Origin: Actinoplanes subtropicus
GTDB lineage: Bacteria; Actinomycetota; Actinomycetes; Mycobacteriales; Micromonosporaceae
DNA length: 64,000 bases
Assembly (NCBI RefSeq): GCF_000721705.1
Contig: NZ_JOJL01000050.1
Location: 95,729 to 159,728 of the forward strand
Direction: 5' to 3'
Position numbers and translations under genes: made by a program. Position 1 is the first letter of the stretch. Each line of letters opens with the position of its first letter. The notes under the pieces were generated by a model. It was given only the letters and a program-made list of their open reading frames with translations. It made no database searches and had not been told where the DNA came from. Positions 8,331 through 17,123 of the stretch are shown in pieces.

Positions 8331-9263
8331 GTGCTCGCCGTCCTCTCGCCCGGCCAGGGCTCCCAGAAGCCCGGCTTCCTGACCCCGTGGCTCGACCTGC
8401 CCGGTACCGAGTCCCGCCTGCGGGAGTGGTCCGACCGCTGCGGGGTCGACCTGCTGCACCTCGGCACCCAGGCCGGCGCTGAGGAGATCAAGGACACCGC
8501 CCGGACCCAGCCGCTGCTGGTCGCCGCCGCGCTGCTCGCCGCCGAGCAGTTGCCGCTGGAAGAGGTCGGCCTGGTCGCCGGCCACAGCGTCGGTGAGCTG
8601 GGCGCCGCCGCGATCGCCGGGGTGTTCCCGGCCGACGCCGCGATCACCTTGGCCGGCGTGCGCGGCCGGGAGATGGCCGCCGCCTGCGCCCTCGAACCCA
8701 CCGGGATGAGCGCCGCCCTCGGCGGCGACCCCGATGACGTGGTCGCCACCATCGAGCGGCACGGACTCTACCCGGCCAACCGCAACGGCGCCGGCCAGAT
8801 CGTGGCGGCCGGTTCGCTGGACGGGCTGGCCAAGTTCGCCGCCGAGCCGCCGGCCAAGGCGCGGGTCATCGCGCTGCAGGTGGCCGGGGCGTTCCACACG
8901 CCGTACATGAAACCGGCCGAGACCGCGCTCGGCGCGATCGCCGGCGACATCGCGGTCGCCGAGCCGGTCCGCACCCTGCTCTCCAACCTGGACGGCGCCG
9001 CCGTCGCACGGGGCGGCGAGATGCTTCAGCGCCTGGTACGCCAGGTCACCGCGCCGGTCCGCTGGGACCTGTGCATGCGCACGATGAAGGACCTCGGCGT
9101 GACGGGGATCGTCGAGCTGCCGCCGGCCGGCACCCTGGCCGGCCTGGTCAAGCGCGAGCTCAAGGGCGAGGGCGCGCCGGAGATCGTCACCCTGAACACG
9201 CCGGACGACCTGCCCGCGGCCCGCGACCTGATCGCCCGGCACGGCAATGGAGGAGCAGCATGA
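8331..9263 (+). CDS. fabD: Malonyl-CoA:ACP transacylase
   Basis: 310 residues. It loads malonate from CoA onto acyl carrier protein for type II fatty-acid synthesis in the cytosol. MLAVLSPGQGSQKPGF is the typical start with the GQGSQ motif; the nucleophilic serine is in VAGHSVGELGAAA at about residue 84-88, and the second catalytic histidine is in VAGAFHTPYM. A GTG start fits the conserved N-terminus. The stop overlaps the fabH start by four bases (ATGA), so the two are translationally coupled. First structural gene of the fab operon. Confidence 0.97.
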   Translation: MLAVLSPGQGSQKPGFLTPWLDLPGTESRLREWSDRCGVDLLHLGTQAGAEEIKDTARTQPLLVAAALLAAEQLPLEEVGLVAGHSVGELGAAAIAGVFPADAAITLAGVRGREMAAACALEPTGMSAALGGDPDDVVATIERHGLYPANRNGAGQIVAAGSLDGLAKFAAEPPAKARVIALQVAGAFHTPYMKPAETALGAIAGDIAVAEPVRTLLSNLDGAAVARGGEMLQRLVRQVTAPVRWDLCMRTMKDLGVTGIVELPPAGTLAGLVKRELKGEGAPEIVTLNTPDDLPAARDLIARHGNGGAA

Positions 9264-10213
9264 CAGCCGCGGGTTCCCGCATCGTCGCGCTCGGGCACTA
9301 CCAGCCCTCGCGCATCGTCACCAACGACGACCTGGCCAGCACGATCGACACCAACGATGCGTGGATCAAGGACCGGGTGGGCATCGCCGAGCGGCGCATC
9401 GCCGGCGCCGAGACGGTCGCCGACATGGCCACGTACGCCGCGGAGAAGGCGCTGGCCGGCTCCGGGCTGAGCGCGGCCGACATCGACCTGGTCACGGTGG
9501 CCACCTGCTCGTCGATCGACCGCTGCCCGAACGTCGCGACCCGGGTCGCCGCCCGGCTCGGGGTGACCGCGCCGGCCGCGTACGACCTGAACACCGCGTG
9601 CTCCGGCTTCTCGTACGCGCTGGGCACCGCCGACCACGCGATCCGGGCCGGCGCGGCGCGCAACGCCATCGTGATCGGCGCCGAGAAGCTCTCCGACCTG
9701 ACCGACTGGACCGACCGCACCACCGCCGTGCTGTTCGGCGACGGCGCCGGCGCGGCCGTGGTCAGCGCGGTCCAGGACGCCGAGGAGGCGGGCGTCGGCC
9801 CGGTGCTCTGGGGCTCGGCGCCGGACAAGGGCGACGTCCTGCGGATCGAGGGCTGGCAGCCGTACATCCAGCAGGAGGGACAGATCGTCTTCCGCTGGGC
9901 CACCACCGCGCTCGCCCCGTTCGCCCGGGAGACCTGCGAGAAGGCCGGGGTCGAGATCGCCGAGCTGGCCGCGTTCATCCCGCACCAGGCCAACGCCCGG
10001 ATCATCGACGGCATCGTCAAGCGCCTGGGCCTCGGCCCGGAGGTGGTCGTCGCCAAGGACCTGGTCGAGTCCGGCAACACCTCGGCGGCGAGCATCCCGC
10101 TGGCCCTGTCCAAGCTGGTCGAGCGGCGGGAGGTGCCCTCGGGCGCCCCTGTACTGCTGTTCGGCTTCGGCGGCGGCCTCACCTACGCCGGCCAGGTCGT
10201 GCGCTGCCCCTGA
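9260..10213 (+). CDS. fabH: 3-oxoacyl-ACP synthase III (KAS III)
   Basis: 317 residues from the ATG that overlaps the fabD stop. FabH performs the first condensation between an acyl-CoA primer and malonyl-ACP; in actinobacteria it often prefers branched primers. The Cys-His-Asn triad is visible: NTACSGF, FIPHQANARI and SGNTSAAS. LLFGFGGGLTYAGQVVRC is the usual C-terminus. Earlier in-frame codons overlap fabD and are not used. Confidence 0.97.
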   Translation: MTAAGSRIVALGHYQPSRIVTNDDLASTIDTNDAWIKDRVGIAERRIAGAETVADMATYAAEKALAGSGLSAADIDLVTVATCSSIDRCPNVATRVAARLGVTAPAAYDLNTACSGFSYALGTADHAIRAGAARNAIVIGAEKLSDLTDWTDRTTAVLFGDGAGAAVVSAVQDAEEAGVGPVLWGSAPDKGDVLRIEGWQPYIQQEGQIVFRWATTALAPFARETCEKAGVEIAELAAFIPHQANARIIDGIVKRLGLGPEVVVAKDLVESGNTSAASIPLALSKLVERREVPSGAPVLLFGFGGGLTYAGQVVRCP

Positions 10214-10273
10214 CGGGCACGCCGGCCCGGCCGGAAGCACCTCACCACCATTCTGAGAGGAAGCACCAAGAAG

Positions 10274-10516
10274 ATGGCAACTCGCGAAGAAATCACTTCC
10301 GGCCTCGCCGAGATCCTGGAGGAGGTCGCCGGGGTCAACCCGGACGACGTCGCCGAGGAGAAGTCCTTCACCGACGACCTGGACGTCGACTCGCTGTCCA
10401 TGGTCGAGGTCGTGGTGGCCGCCGAGGAGAAGTTCGGCGTCAAGATCCCCGACAACGAGGTGCAGAACCTGAAGACCGTTGGCGACGCCGTTTCCTACAT
10501 CGAGGCGAATCACTGA
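10274..10516 (+). CDS. acpP: Acyl carrier protein
   Basis: 80 residues. Carries growing acyl chains on a 4'-phosphopantetheine attached to the serine of DDLDVDSLSMVEVV (about residue 40). The protein is acidic and of standard ACP length. It lies between fabH and fabF, with GAGAGGAAGC upstream and its stop two bases from the fabF start. Confidence 0.97.
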   Translation: MATREEITSGLAEILEEVAGVNPDDVAEEKSFTDDLDVDSLSMVEVVVAAEEKFGVKIPDNEVQNLKTVGDAVSYIEANH

Positions 10517-10517
10517 C

Positions 10518-11741
10518 ATGACTACCGTCGACGTCGTCGTCACCGGGCTCGGCGCGACCACCCCGTTGGGCGGGGACGTCGCGTCCACCTGGGACGCCAT
10601 GGTGGCCGGCCGCTCCGGGGTGGGTTCGCTCACCTCGGAGTGGGCGGCCCAATTGCCCGTACGCATCGCCGCCGAGCTCGCGGTGGAGCCGTCCGAGGTC
10701 CTCGAGCGGGTGCGCCTGCGCCGGCTCGACCGCTCGGAGGCGCTCGCCCTGATCGCCGCCCAGCAGGCCTGGGCCGAGGCCGGCCTGGAGGGCGCGGTCG
10801 ACAACGAGCGCCTCGCCGTCAGCTTCGGCAGCGGCATCGGCGGGGCCACCACGCTGCTCAACCAGGACGACATCCTGGAGCAGTCCGGCCCCCGCCGGGT
10901 CAGCCCGCACACCGTGCCCATGCTCATGCCGAACGGCCCGGCCGCCTACGTGGGCCTGGAGTTCGGCGCGCGGGCCGGCGTGCGCGCCATGGCCAGCGCG
11001 TGCGCCACCGGCGCGGAGGCGCTGGCCCTGGGCCTGGATCTGATTCGTCTGGGCCGGGCCGACGTGGTGATCGCCGGCAGCACCGAGGCCGTGATCCACC
11101 CGCTGCCGATCGCCGGCTTCGCCTCGATGCGCGCCATGTCGACGCGCAACGACGACCCGGAGCGGGCGTCCCGCCCCTGGGACAAGAACCGGGACGGGTT
11201 CGTCCTCGGCGAGGGCGCCGGGGCGATCATCCTGGAGCGTGCCGACCACGCCGCCGCGCGCGGCGCCCGGGTCATCGCGAGATTCGCCGGCGCCGGGGTC
11301 ACCTCGGACGGGTACGACATCGTCCAGCCCGACCCGGAGTGCCGCGGCGGCATCCGCGCCATGCGGATGGCGATTCAGGACGCCGGCCTGACCGGGGCCG
11401 ACATCAAGCACGTCAACGCCCACGCGACCTCGACCCCGGTCGGCGACATGGGCGAGATCAAGGGCATCCGGACCGCGATCGGCGACCACCCGGTGATCAC
11501 CTCGACCAAGTCGATGACCGGTCACCTGCTCGGTGCGGCCGGCGCGCTCGAGTCGATCGCCACCATCCTGGCCATCCGGGACAGCGTGGTTCCTCCCACG
11601 ATCAACCTGGACGACCCGGACGACGGGCTGGACCTGGACGTGGCCGCGCTCAAGCCGCGCCAGCTGGACATCCCGGCCGCGATCAACAACTCGTTCGGCT
11701 TCGGCGGCCACAACGTGGCCGTGGTCTTCACCCGCCCCTGA
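10518..11741 (+). CDS. fabF: 3-oxoacyl-ACP synthase II (KAS II)
   Basis: 407 residues from ATG at 10518, one base after the acpP stop. Elongating condensing enzyme of type II fatty-acid synthesis. Catalytic Cys is in ASACATGAEAL, and the two catalytic histidines are in VNAHATSTPVGD and TKSMTGHLLGAAGA. NNSFGFGGHNVAVVF is the conserved C-terminus. It ends the operon and is followed by a perfect 28 bp palindromic terminator. Confidence 0.97.
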   Translation: MTTVDVVVTGLGATTPLGGDVASTWDAMVAGRSGVGSLTSEWAAQLPVRIAAELAVEPSEVLERVRLRRLDRSEALALIAAQQAWAEAGLEGAVDNERLAVSFGSGIGGATTLLNQDDILEQSGPRRVSPHTVPMLMPNGPAAYVGLEFGARAGVRAMASACATGAEALALGLDLIRLGRADVVIAGSTEAVIHPLPIAGFASMRAMSTRNDDPERASRPWDKNRDGFVLGEGAGAIILERADHAAARGARVIARFAGAGVTSDGYDIVQPDPECRGGIRAMRMAIQDAGLTGADIKHVNAHATSTPVGDMGEIKGIRTAIGDHPVITSTKSMTGHLLGAAGALESIATILAIRDSVVPPTINLDDPDDGLDLDVAALKPRQLDIPAAINNSFGFGGHNVAVVFTRP

Positions 11742-11769
11742 CGGTTTTCGCGTACGAGTTTCGCGTACG

Positions 11770-11797
11770 AAGGGAGCGCCCGGCCGGGCGCTCCCTT
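11770..11797. terminator. Bidirectional terminator between fabF and the lipoprotein gene
   Basis: Perfect palindrome AAGGGAGCGCCCGG/CCGGGCGCTCCCTT followed by a short T-rich tail, located between convergent genes and two bases from the lipoprotein stop. Just upstream TTTCGCGTACGA is present twice (11746-11757 and 11759-11770). Confidence 0.85.
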
Positions 11798-11799
11798 TC

Positions 11800-12741
11800 T
11801 CACACCAGCGTCACCTTGATCCCGGAGGCGGTCGCCTGGGCGCCCCCGGTGAGCTTGAACGGGATGTCACCGCCGCCGAACTTGGACTGGCCGTTGTTGT
11901 CGACGTAGCTGGCCGTCCAATGCGCCTTGCCGTTCGCGTTGTCGGAGAAGGTGACGGCCGGGCCGCCCGCGTTGGTCACCTGCGGCTCGACCGCCGGGTA
12001 CTTCGTGATCGACCACTGCACGGTGCCGCTGCGGGCGTCGAGCCAGAACGGGCAGCCCGGCGTCTTCGGGCGGGTGCTGGCGGCGCACGCGTCCAGTTCC
12101 TGGCGCACCTGGCGGCGGATCTCGGCGGGGGCACTCGGGACCAGCTTGGCCGCCTCGAAGTTCGCCGTGGCGGTCTCGCCGCCCGTTCCCGCGCTCGGCG
12201 TGGCCGACAGCGTCGCCCCGTCGAACAACCTGTTCCCGCCGACCGTCACCTGGTACGACCCGGGGAAGACGGTGACGTTGAGGTCGTCGCTGCCCATCTT
12301 GACGCCGTTGACCGAGACCGGCCGCCCCTGCACCCCGGTGACCGCCAGCTGGACGAGCACGTCGCGCAGGCGCTTGCCGTCGCTGGACAGGGCGATGTTC
12401 TGCTGCACGGTCGCCCCGTGCGCCTGGTAGGTCACGTCCACGAACGGCAGTCCGTCCTGCAGCCGGGGCTTGCCGTACTGCACGCCGGCCGGGCGGTAGG
12501 CGGCACCCAGCGCGGCGTTGGACAGCAGCGGGCCGCCGGCCGGATCGGTGCCCGGCACCGCCTCGAGGAGGCTCACGGCCGTCTTCGCGTCGCCCGCGGT
12601 CAGCGCGCTGAAGAAGGCCTGCACCGTGGACGCGGCGGCGACCGCGTTCCCGCTCGGGGCGTCGCCGCCGGACTTGCCGCACCCGGAGACGAGGACGATC
12701 ACCGCCAGCATCGTGGAAACAGCGCGGCCACGCCTGGTCAT
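11800..12741 (-). CDS. Secreted lipoprotein, unknown function
   Basis: 313 residues from ATG at 12741, which has GGGAGACGG upstream. MTRRGRAVSTMLAVIVLVSGCGKSGG is a type II signal peptide with lipobox VSGC, so the mature protein is lipid-anchored outside the membrane. The next part (STVQAFFSALTAGDAKTAVSLL) resembles NTF2-like/DUF4878-type and PASTA-less penicillin-binding-protein N-terminal modules; later segments are beta-rich with two cysteines (DACAASTRPKTPGCPFW) that may pair. It follows the GH3 lipoprotein gene on the same strand after 23 bp and may be cotranscribed with it. Confidence 0.75.
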   Translation of the reverse strand: MTRRGRAVSTMLAVIVLVSGCGKSGGDAPSGNAVAAASTVQAFFSALTAGDAKTAVSLLEAVPGTDPAGGPLLSNAALGAAYRPAGVQYGKPRLQDGLPFVDVTYQAHGATVQQNIALSSDGKRLRDVLVQLAVTGVQGRPVSVNGVKMGSDDLNVTVFPGSYQVTVGGNRLFDGATLSATPSAGTGGETATANFEAAKLVPSAPAEIRRQVRQELDACAASTRPKTPGCPFWLDARSGTVQWSITKYPAVEPQVTNAGGPAVTFSDNANGKAHWTASYVDNNGQSKFGGGDIPFKLTGGAQATASGIKVTLV

Positions 12742-12764
12742 CCGTCTCCCTTTCGGCCGCTCAC

Positions 12765-14453
12765 TCACCGACAGGCCGTGGCCGGCAGCCCAGGGACGGC
12801 GACCGGAGACCGGCCGGTCGCCTTCGCCGTCCCGGCGAGCAAGCCGGCCAGGGCGGTCAGCGACAGTTTGCTCGATGAGTACGTGGCGATCAAGGTGGGC
12901 GACGTGGCGGAGGCCAACAGGTATGGAGTATCCATCATGACCGTCACCGTCGCAGTCGGATCAAGGTCGACGGCGCTGTCCCCGTACCCGACGAGGTGGA
13001 TGACCTGACCACCCGCGGCCTGGACCTTCGCACCCGCCGCCTGCAGGGCGCGCACGAGGTTGACCCGGGCGACCTCGCGGCCCTCGGAGGCGGTGACCGT
13101 GACCGGCCCGCTGAGCAACGGCCCCTGACACGACCCGCGCAGGACGGTCACCGACGCGGCGTCCAACGCCGCGACCGCCTGCTGGTGGGCGGGCGTGCCG
13201 ATCACCTCGAGACCCTTGTCGGGTACGGCCCGGCTCTTCAGCGCCATGATCCGGGTGACCGCCTCGACCAGCCGCGCCCGCTTGAGCTCGCCGCTCTTGA
13301 GCGCGGCCAGGATCCCGTCCCGGGCCGCGGCGATGTCCGGCGGCATCAGCAGCATGTCGTTGCCGGCGTTCAGCGCCCGCACGGCGGCCTCGCCGGGCGG
13401 CCACTTCATCGCCGGCGGCATGTTCATCGCGTCGGTGATCGCCACGCCGGCGAACTTCAGCGTCCCGCGCAGTTCGCCGGTCATCACCTTGGGCGAGAAG
13501 GTGGCCGGCGTGCCCTTGTCCAGCGCCTGGACGTCCAGGTGACCGGACATCACCACGCCCGCGCCGGCCTGCACCCCGGCCTGGAACGGCGGCAGGTCCT
13601 GCGCCCGCCACTGCGCGGCGGTCTGCGCCACCACGGGCAGCGTCGCGTGGCTGTCCCCGCTGGTGTGCCCGTGCCCCGGGAAGTGCTTGAGCCCGGCCGT
13701 GACGCCGCCCGCCTGCAGCCCGCGCACGGCCGCCGCGACTTGGGCGGCGTTCGCCTTGGCGTCGCCGCCGAACGACCGCGAGCCGATCACGGTGTTGGCC
13801 GGCGGCCCGAGCGTGTCCGCGTCCGGCGCGAAGTCCACGGTGATGCCCATCGCGGACAGTTCCTCGCCGGCCGCCCGCCAGGCCGCCTCGGTCAGCGCCG
13901 GGTTGCCCGCGGCGCCGGCCGCCATCGCCGAGGGCAGCGCCGTCACACCCTGGGTGATCCGGGTGACCACGCCGTACTCCTGATCGGTGCCGATCGTCAG
14001 CGGCGGGATCCCGGCCTGCCGGGCGGCGGCCTGCAGCCCGTCGGTGAGCTTGCGGACCTGCTGCGGGTTCTCCACGTTGGTCGTCGCGTTGGTGGAGCCG
14101 GTCGGATCCTGCGCGCTGAAGCCGACCAGGATCAGCCCGCCGAGGTGGAACTTGGCGACCATCTCGGCGGGAGTGTCCACGCCGGCCAGGTTGCGGTTGC
14201 CCGCGGCCGACGTCTTGTCCACGGTGGTCGCGTCGCTGCCGTACGCGTACGGCATGAGCACCTGCCCGGCCAGGTCGGCGTCGCTCATGGCGGCGGGATC
14301 GGTGACCGCCTGCGGGCTGGCGGTCTGCTCCTGCACAGCCGGCGCGCTCGATGGCGCTGCGCCCGATTTGTCGGCCTTTTTCTCCCCGCAGGCCGTCACC
14401 AGCAGCAGGGGGATCGCCAAGGCGAGTCCTAGTCTCCGCATCACGCCCGACAT
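12765..14453 (-). CDS. GH3 family beta-N-acetylhexosaminidase-type lipoprotein
   Basis: 562 residues from ATG at 14453 (another ATG at 14441). MRRLGLALAIPLLLVTACGEKK is a lipoprotein signal with lipobox VTAC. The (beta/alpha)8 GH3 domain has IGTDQEYGVVTRI, the NagZ signature GLKHFPGHGHTSGDSH and the nucleophile motif GVAITDAMNM. Members release N-acetylglucosamine from peptidoglycan fragments or chitooligosaccharides. A C-terminal domain of about 200 residues follows the catalytic domain, as in secreted actinobacterial NagZ-like enzymes. A second GH3 gene of similar layout lies at 36-38 kb. Confidence 0.88.
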   Translation of the reverse strand: MSGVMRRLGLALAIPLLLVTACGEKKADKSGAAPSSAPAVQEQTASPQAVTDPAAMSDADLAGQVLMPYAYGSDATTVDKTSAAGNRNLAGVDTPAEMVAKFHLGGLILVGFSAQDPTGSTNATTNVENPQQVRKLTDGLQAAARQAGIPPLTIGTDQEYGVVTRITQGVTALPSAMAAGAAGNPALTEAAWRAAGEELSAMGITVDFAPDADTLGPPANTVIGSRSFGGDAKANAAQVAAAVRGLQAGGVTAGLKHFPGHGHTSGDSHATLPVVAQTAAQWRAQDLPPFQAGVQAGAGVVMSGHLDVQALDKGTPATFSPKVMTGELRGTLKFAGVAITDAMNMPPAMKWPPGEAAVRALNAGNDMLLMPPDIAAARDGILAALKSGELKRARLVEAVTRIMALKSRAVPDKGLEVIGTPAHQQAVAALDAASVTVLRGSCQGPLLSGPVTVTASEGREVARVNLVRALQAAGAKVQAAGGQVIHLVGYGDSAVDLDPTATVTVMMDTPYLLASATSPTLIATYSSSKLSLTALAGLLAGTAKATGRSPVAVPGLPATACR

Positions 14454-14541
14454 CGAAGCAGTCTGTGCCCTACTGCGCAAAATAGTCCTCGGTGTCTGAT
14501 TCACTGGACGCGCGGCTCGCCGCCGCCGGGGCCCGGCCCGC

Positions 14542-15033
14542 TCAACCCACCCGGGTGAGCAGGGTGACCGGCGCGCCGTCGCCGGCGTACCGGTACGGCT
14601 CGAGCTCGGCGTCCCACGCCGCGCCCAGCGCCTTTTCCAGGGCATGCGAAAGAGCCTCCGGCGCTCGCGCGGAGGCCATGATCGAGCGCAACCGGTCCTC
14701 GCCGATCTGGATGTCCCCCGAAGCGCCCATGATCCCGTGGAAGAGGCCCCGACCAGGCACGTGCATGAACCGCTCGCCGTCCACGCCCGGACTGGGTTCC
14801 TCGGTCACCTCAAAACGGATCATGGGCCACTGCCGGAGGGCAGCAGCCAGCTCGGCGCCGGTCCCGGCCCGCCCGGTCCAGCTGCACTCGGACCGCCGCG
14901 CGCCGGGATCAACCGGCTGCGTGGTCCAGTGCAGATTGACCGGCGCGGTCAGGACGCGCGCGATCGCCCACTCGACGTGCTGGCACACGGCAAGTGGGGT
15001 CGAGTGGACGTATACGACGCCACGCGTTGGCAC
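14542..15033 (-). CDS. DUF3145 family protein
   Basis: 163 residues. MPTRGVVYVHSTPLAVCQHVEWAIARVLTAPVNLHW and the C-terminal LEPYRYAGDGAPVTLLTRV are characteristic of the DUF3145 family, which is restricted to actinobacteria; in Streptomyces a DUF3145 gene lies next to the fab operon, consistent with this location. GTG start with GGGAGGTCACC upstream. Biochemical role is unknown. Confidence 0.85.
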   Translation of the reverse strand: MPTRGVVYVHSTPLAVCQHVEWAIARVLTAPVNLHWTTQPVDPGARRSECSWTGRAGTGAELAAALRQWPMIRFEVTEEPSPGVDGERFMHVPGRGLFHGIMGASGDIQIGEDRLRSIMASARAPEALSHALEKALGAAWDAELEPYRYAGDGAPVTLLTRVG

Positions 15034-15266
15034 GGTGACCTCCCGGAGACCGAGGTGCGTCTTCCCCTACGACCTCGACCGCGGTTGATCGTGTCCCATG
15101 ATGCCGGTTGGTACTGATGGTGCGCCAGAGAATCGGCAACATCGACATCGGAACTGCCGTAGTGGCCCACCCATCACAACGGCCGGACCTGCTCTCACGG
15201 CACGGTCCTCGCGTCATCGTGTAGAGTTGCCACGGCCTTTTTTCTGTTTCCTCAAGGAGTACCGCC

Positions 15267-15593
15267 GTGGCGAGCAACACCTCCAAGACCGCCCGCGCAT
15301 CAGTCCGCGCCGGCCAGAGCACCGGCGGCGCCCTCAGCGTGCTCGGTGAGTACAAGTACCTCATCCCGCTCGCCAACGGCCGCTTCGCCTACGTGCGCAA
15401 CCTGACCAACGGCAAGACCGCGCACCTCAAGACCGACTCCGACGCCTTCGTCGAGGAGATCCGCACGCTGGCCGCCGCCGGCCACGGTGCGAAGATCCGC
15501 GCCGAGCTCGCTGCGCTCGAGTCCGCCAACCCCCAGCACGGCTGGGCCGCCACCGAGAAGCGCCTGGCCGAGGCCGGCGTCTTCGAGGGCTGA
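15267..15593 (+). CDS. Small conserved-looking protein, 108 aa, unknown function
   Basis: The GTG start has CAAGGAG eight bases upstream and codon use is strongly coding. The N-terminus is Ser/Thr/Lys-rich and basic, then LGEYKYLIPLANGRFAYVRNLTNGKTAHLKTDSDAFVEEI suggests a compact beta-hairpin region followed by helices. No domain is recognised. It is monocistronic with its own terminator. Confidence 0.75.
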   Translation: MASNTSKTARASVRAGQSTGGALSVLGEYKYLIPLANGRFAYVRNLTNGKTAHLKTDSDAFVEEIRTLAAAGHGAKIRAELAALESANPQHGWAATEKRLAEAGVFEG

Positions 15594-15608
15594 AACCCAC
15601 CACGAATC

Positions 15609-15640
15609 AGGCGCCCCGGCCCACCGGCGGCGCCTTTTTC
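15609..15640 (+). terminator. Intrinsic terminator
   Basis: AGGCGCC (15609-15615) pairs with GGCGCCT (15629-15635) and is followed by five T residues. It lies 16 bp after the small gene's stop. Confidence 0.85.
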
Positions 15641-15920
15641 GCACCCATTGATCATCATCCCAAAAGATCAACCCCCACGCGAACAACGACAAATCCGCAT
15701 AAAGTACGCGTTCCGCCCGCCCCGTCGCGTCCCACCCGCCCTCCAGGCCACCACTGGGAACGCCAACTCATCAACATCGCCACCCACCCGTCGAGGGTGA
15801 AGCTTCCCCGCGCGCCCCGAACCCGAACTTCCCAAGATCTAGGCGGCGCGGGCGAAGAGTGGTGAGTTCGTGCGCGAACCACGCACACTCGGCGCCCAGC
15901 CAAACGACACTCTCAGCGAA

Positions 15921-16128
15921 ACGGGCGGCAGCACGCTCAGCCACGCACTCCCGGGCCATGGCAACCCAGCGCAGCCACACTCACAGCGCAACAGGCGGCA
16001 GCACGCTCAGCCACGCACCCCCGGCCATGGCAACCCAGCGCACCCACACTCACAGCGCAACAGGCGGCAGCACGCTCAGCCACGCACCCCCGGCCATGGC
16101 AACCCAGCCAACCACGCCCGAAGCGCCA
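15921..16128. repeat. Tandem repeat, about 69-70 bp, three copies
   Basis: Units begin at 15921, 15991 and 16060 with AC(G/A)GGCGGCAGCACGCTCAG and continue through CCATGGCAACCCAGC. Copies 2 and 3 are nearly identical; copy 1 and the end of copy 3 diverge. The whole 15641-16309 stretch shows no supportable gene; open frames on both strands are low-complexity. Confidence 0.85.
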
Positions 16129-16309
16129 TAGGCGGCGCCGCACCAGCCATGCAGCCGCCCGGCCCGGCCTGAAGCGACCACCCGGCGGGACAAAGCAGCG
16201 AGCGCACCCCTGCCCACCACTTCAGCCCGGCGGTCGCGCTACGGCCCCGAGTCGCACCCAGCCCGCGCGGTGCACCGTCGACCCGGTAAAACCGTACGAT
16301 ATCTGGCTT

Positions 16310-16930
16310 TTAAGGCAGTAGATCCACCAGACCGGTGTCGAGGTCGTAAACCGCCCCCACGACCTCCACCCGATCCGCCGCGACCGCTGCCGGAATGCCC
16401 TCGATGTCGTGCATACGGGACACCGTCGCGGCCACATGGGCGCGCATCGCCTTGGCCGCCACCTCCGGATCGTCCAGGCCGACCGACAGGACCGCGGGGG
16501 CGATCTGGTCCACCAGGTACCCGATGTCGCCGCCCGGCCGGTGGTCGGTACGCAGGGCGTCGATCGTCGACTGGACCGCGCCGCAGCGCTTGTGGCCGAG
16601 CACCATGATCAGCGGGACGCCCAGCTTAGCGACCGCGAAGTCGACGGAGCCCAGGACCGCCCGGTCGACCACGTGGGCGCCGGAGCGGACCACGCAGATG
16701 GAGCCGAAGGTCTGGTCGAAGATCGCTTCGAGGGGGACCCGGGAGTCGATGCAGCCGAGCACGACCGCGTGCGGCTGCTGGCTGCCGGAGGCCGCCGCGG
16801 CGGCGGAGACCCGGTGGCCGTGCTCGGGGCGGCCGCTCACGAAGCGCTTGTTGCCGGCGACCAGTTCGGCGAGTGCGTCGGAGGGGCTGGTGATCGGCGG
16901 CGCCGGCGGGGCCGACGGGTCGGTGGTCAT
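16310..16930 (-). CDS. Beta-class carbonic anhydrase
   Basis: 206 residues. Interconverts CO2 and bicarbonate. The zinc ligands are visible: VVLGCIDSRVPLEAIFDQTFG (Cys, and the Asp-Arg dyad) and MVLGHKRCGAVQS (His and Cys). The start at 16930 gives MTTDPSAPPAPPITSPSDALAELVAGNKRF, a common layout; no strong Shine-Dalgarno is present and an upstream in-frame start is possible. Probably cytosolic, as no signal peptide is seen from this start. Confidence 0.92.
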   Translation of the reverse strand: MTTDPSAPPAPPITSPSDALAELVAGNKRFVSGRPEHGHRVSAAAAASGSQQPHAVVLGCIDSRVPLEAIFDQTFGSICVVRSGAHVVDRAVLGSVDFAVAKLGVPLIMVLGHKRCGAVQSTIDALRTDHRPGGDIGYLVDQIAPAVLSVGLDDPEVAAKAMRAHVAATVSRMHDIEGIPAAVAADRVEVVGAVYDLDTGLVDLLP

Positions 16931-17123
16931 GCCGAAATTCTCGCCGAGTTGTGCCGTCGGGGCAGCGAGTGCGAGCCATCTCACGGAACGCGATGGACGA
17001 GCGGGTTGCGACCCCTCGGGCAAATGGCCATAAATCCGCCTTGAACAGTGGCCGTGCGGCCGATCACGAGTGATGATTGCTACCCGTGGGTACAACGGGG
17101 CCGTGCAACACGCGGAGGTGCCC

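Noticed and set aside
15859..16131. Plus-strand frame over the 70 bp repeat
   Set aside because: Repeat-driven low complexity, no ribosome site, poor codon pattern.
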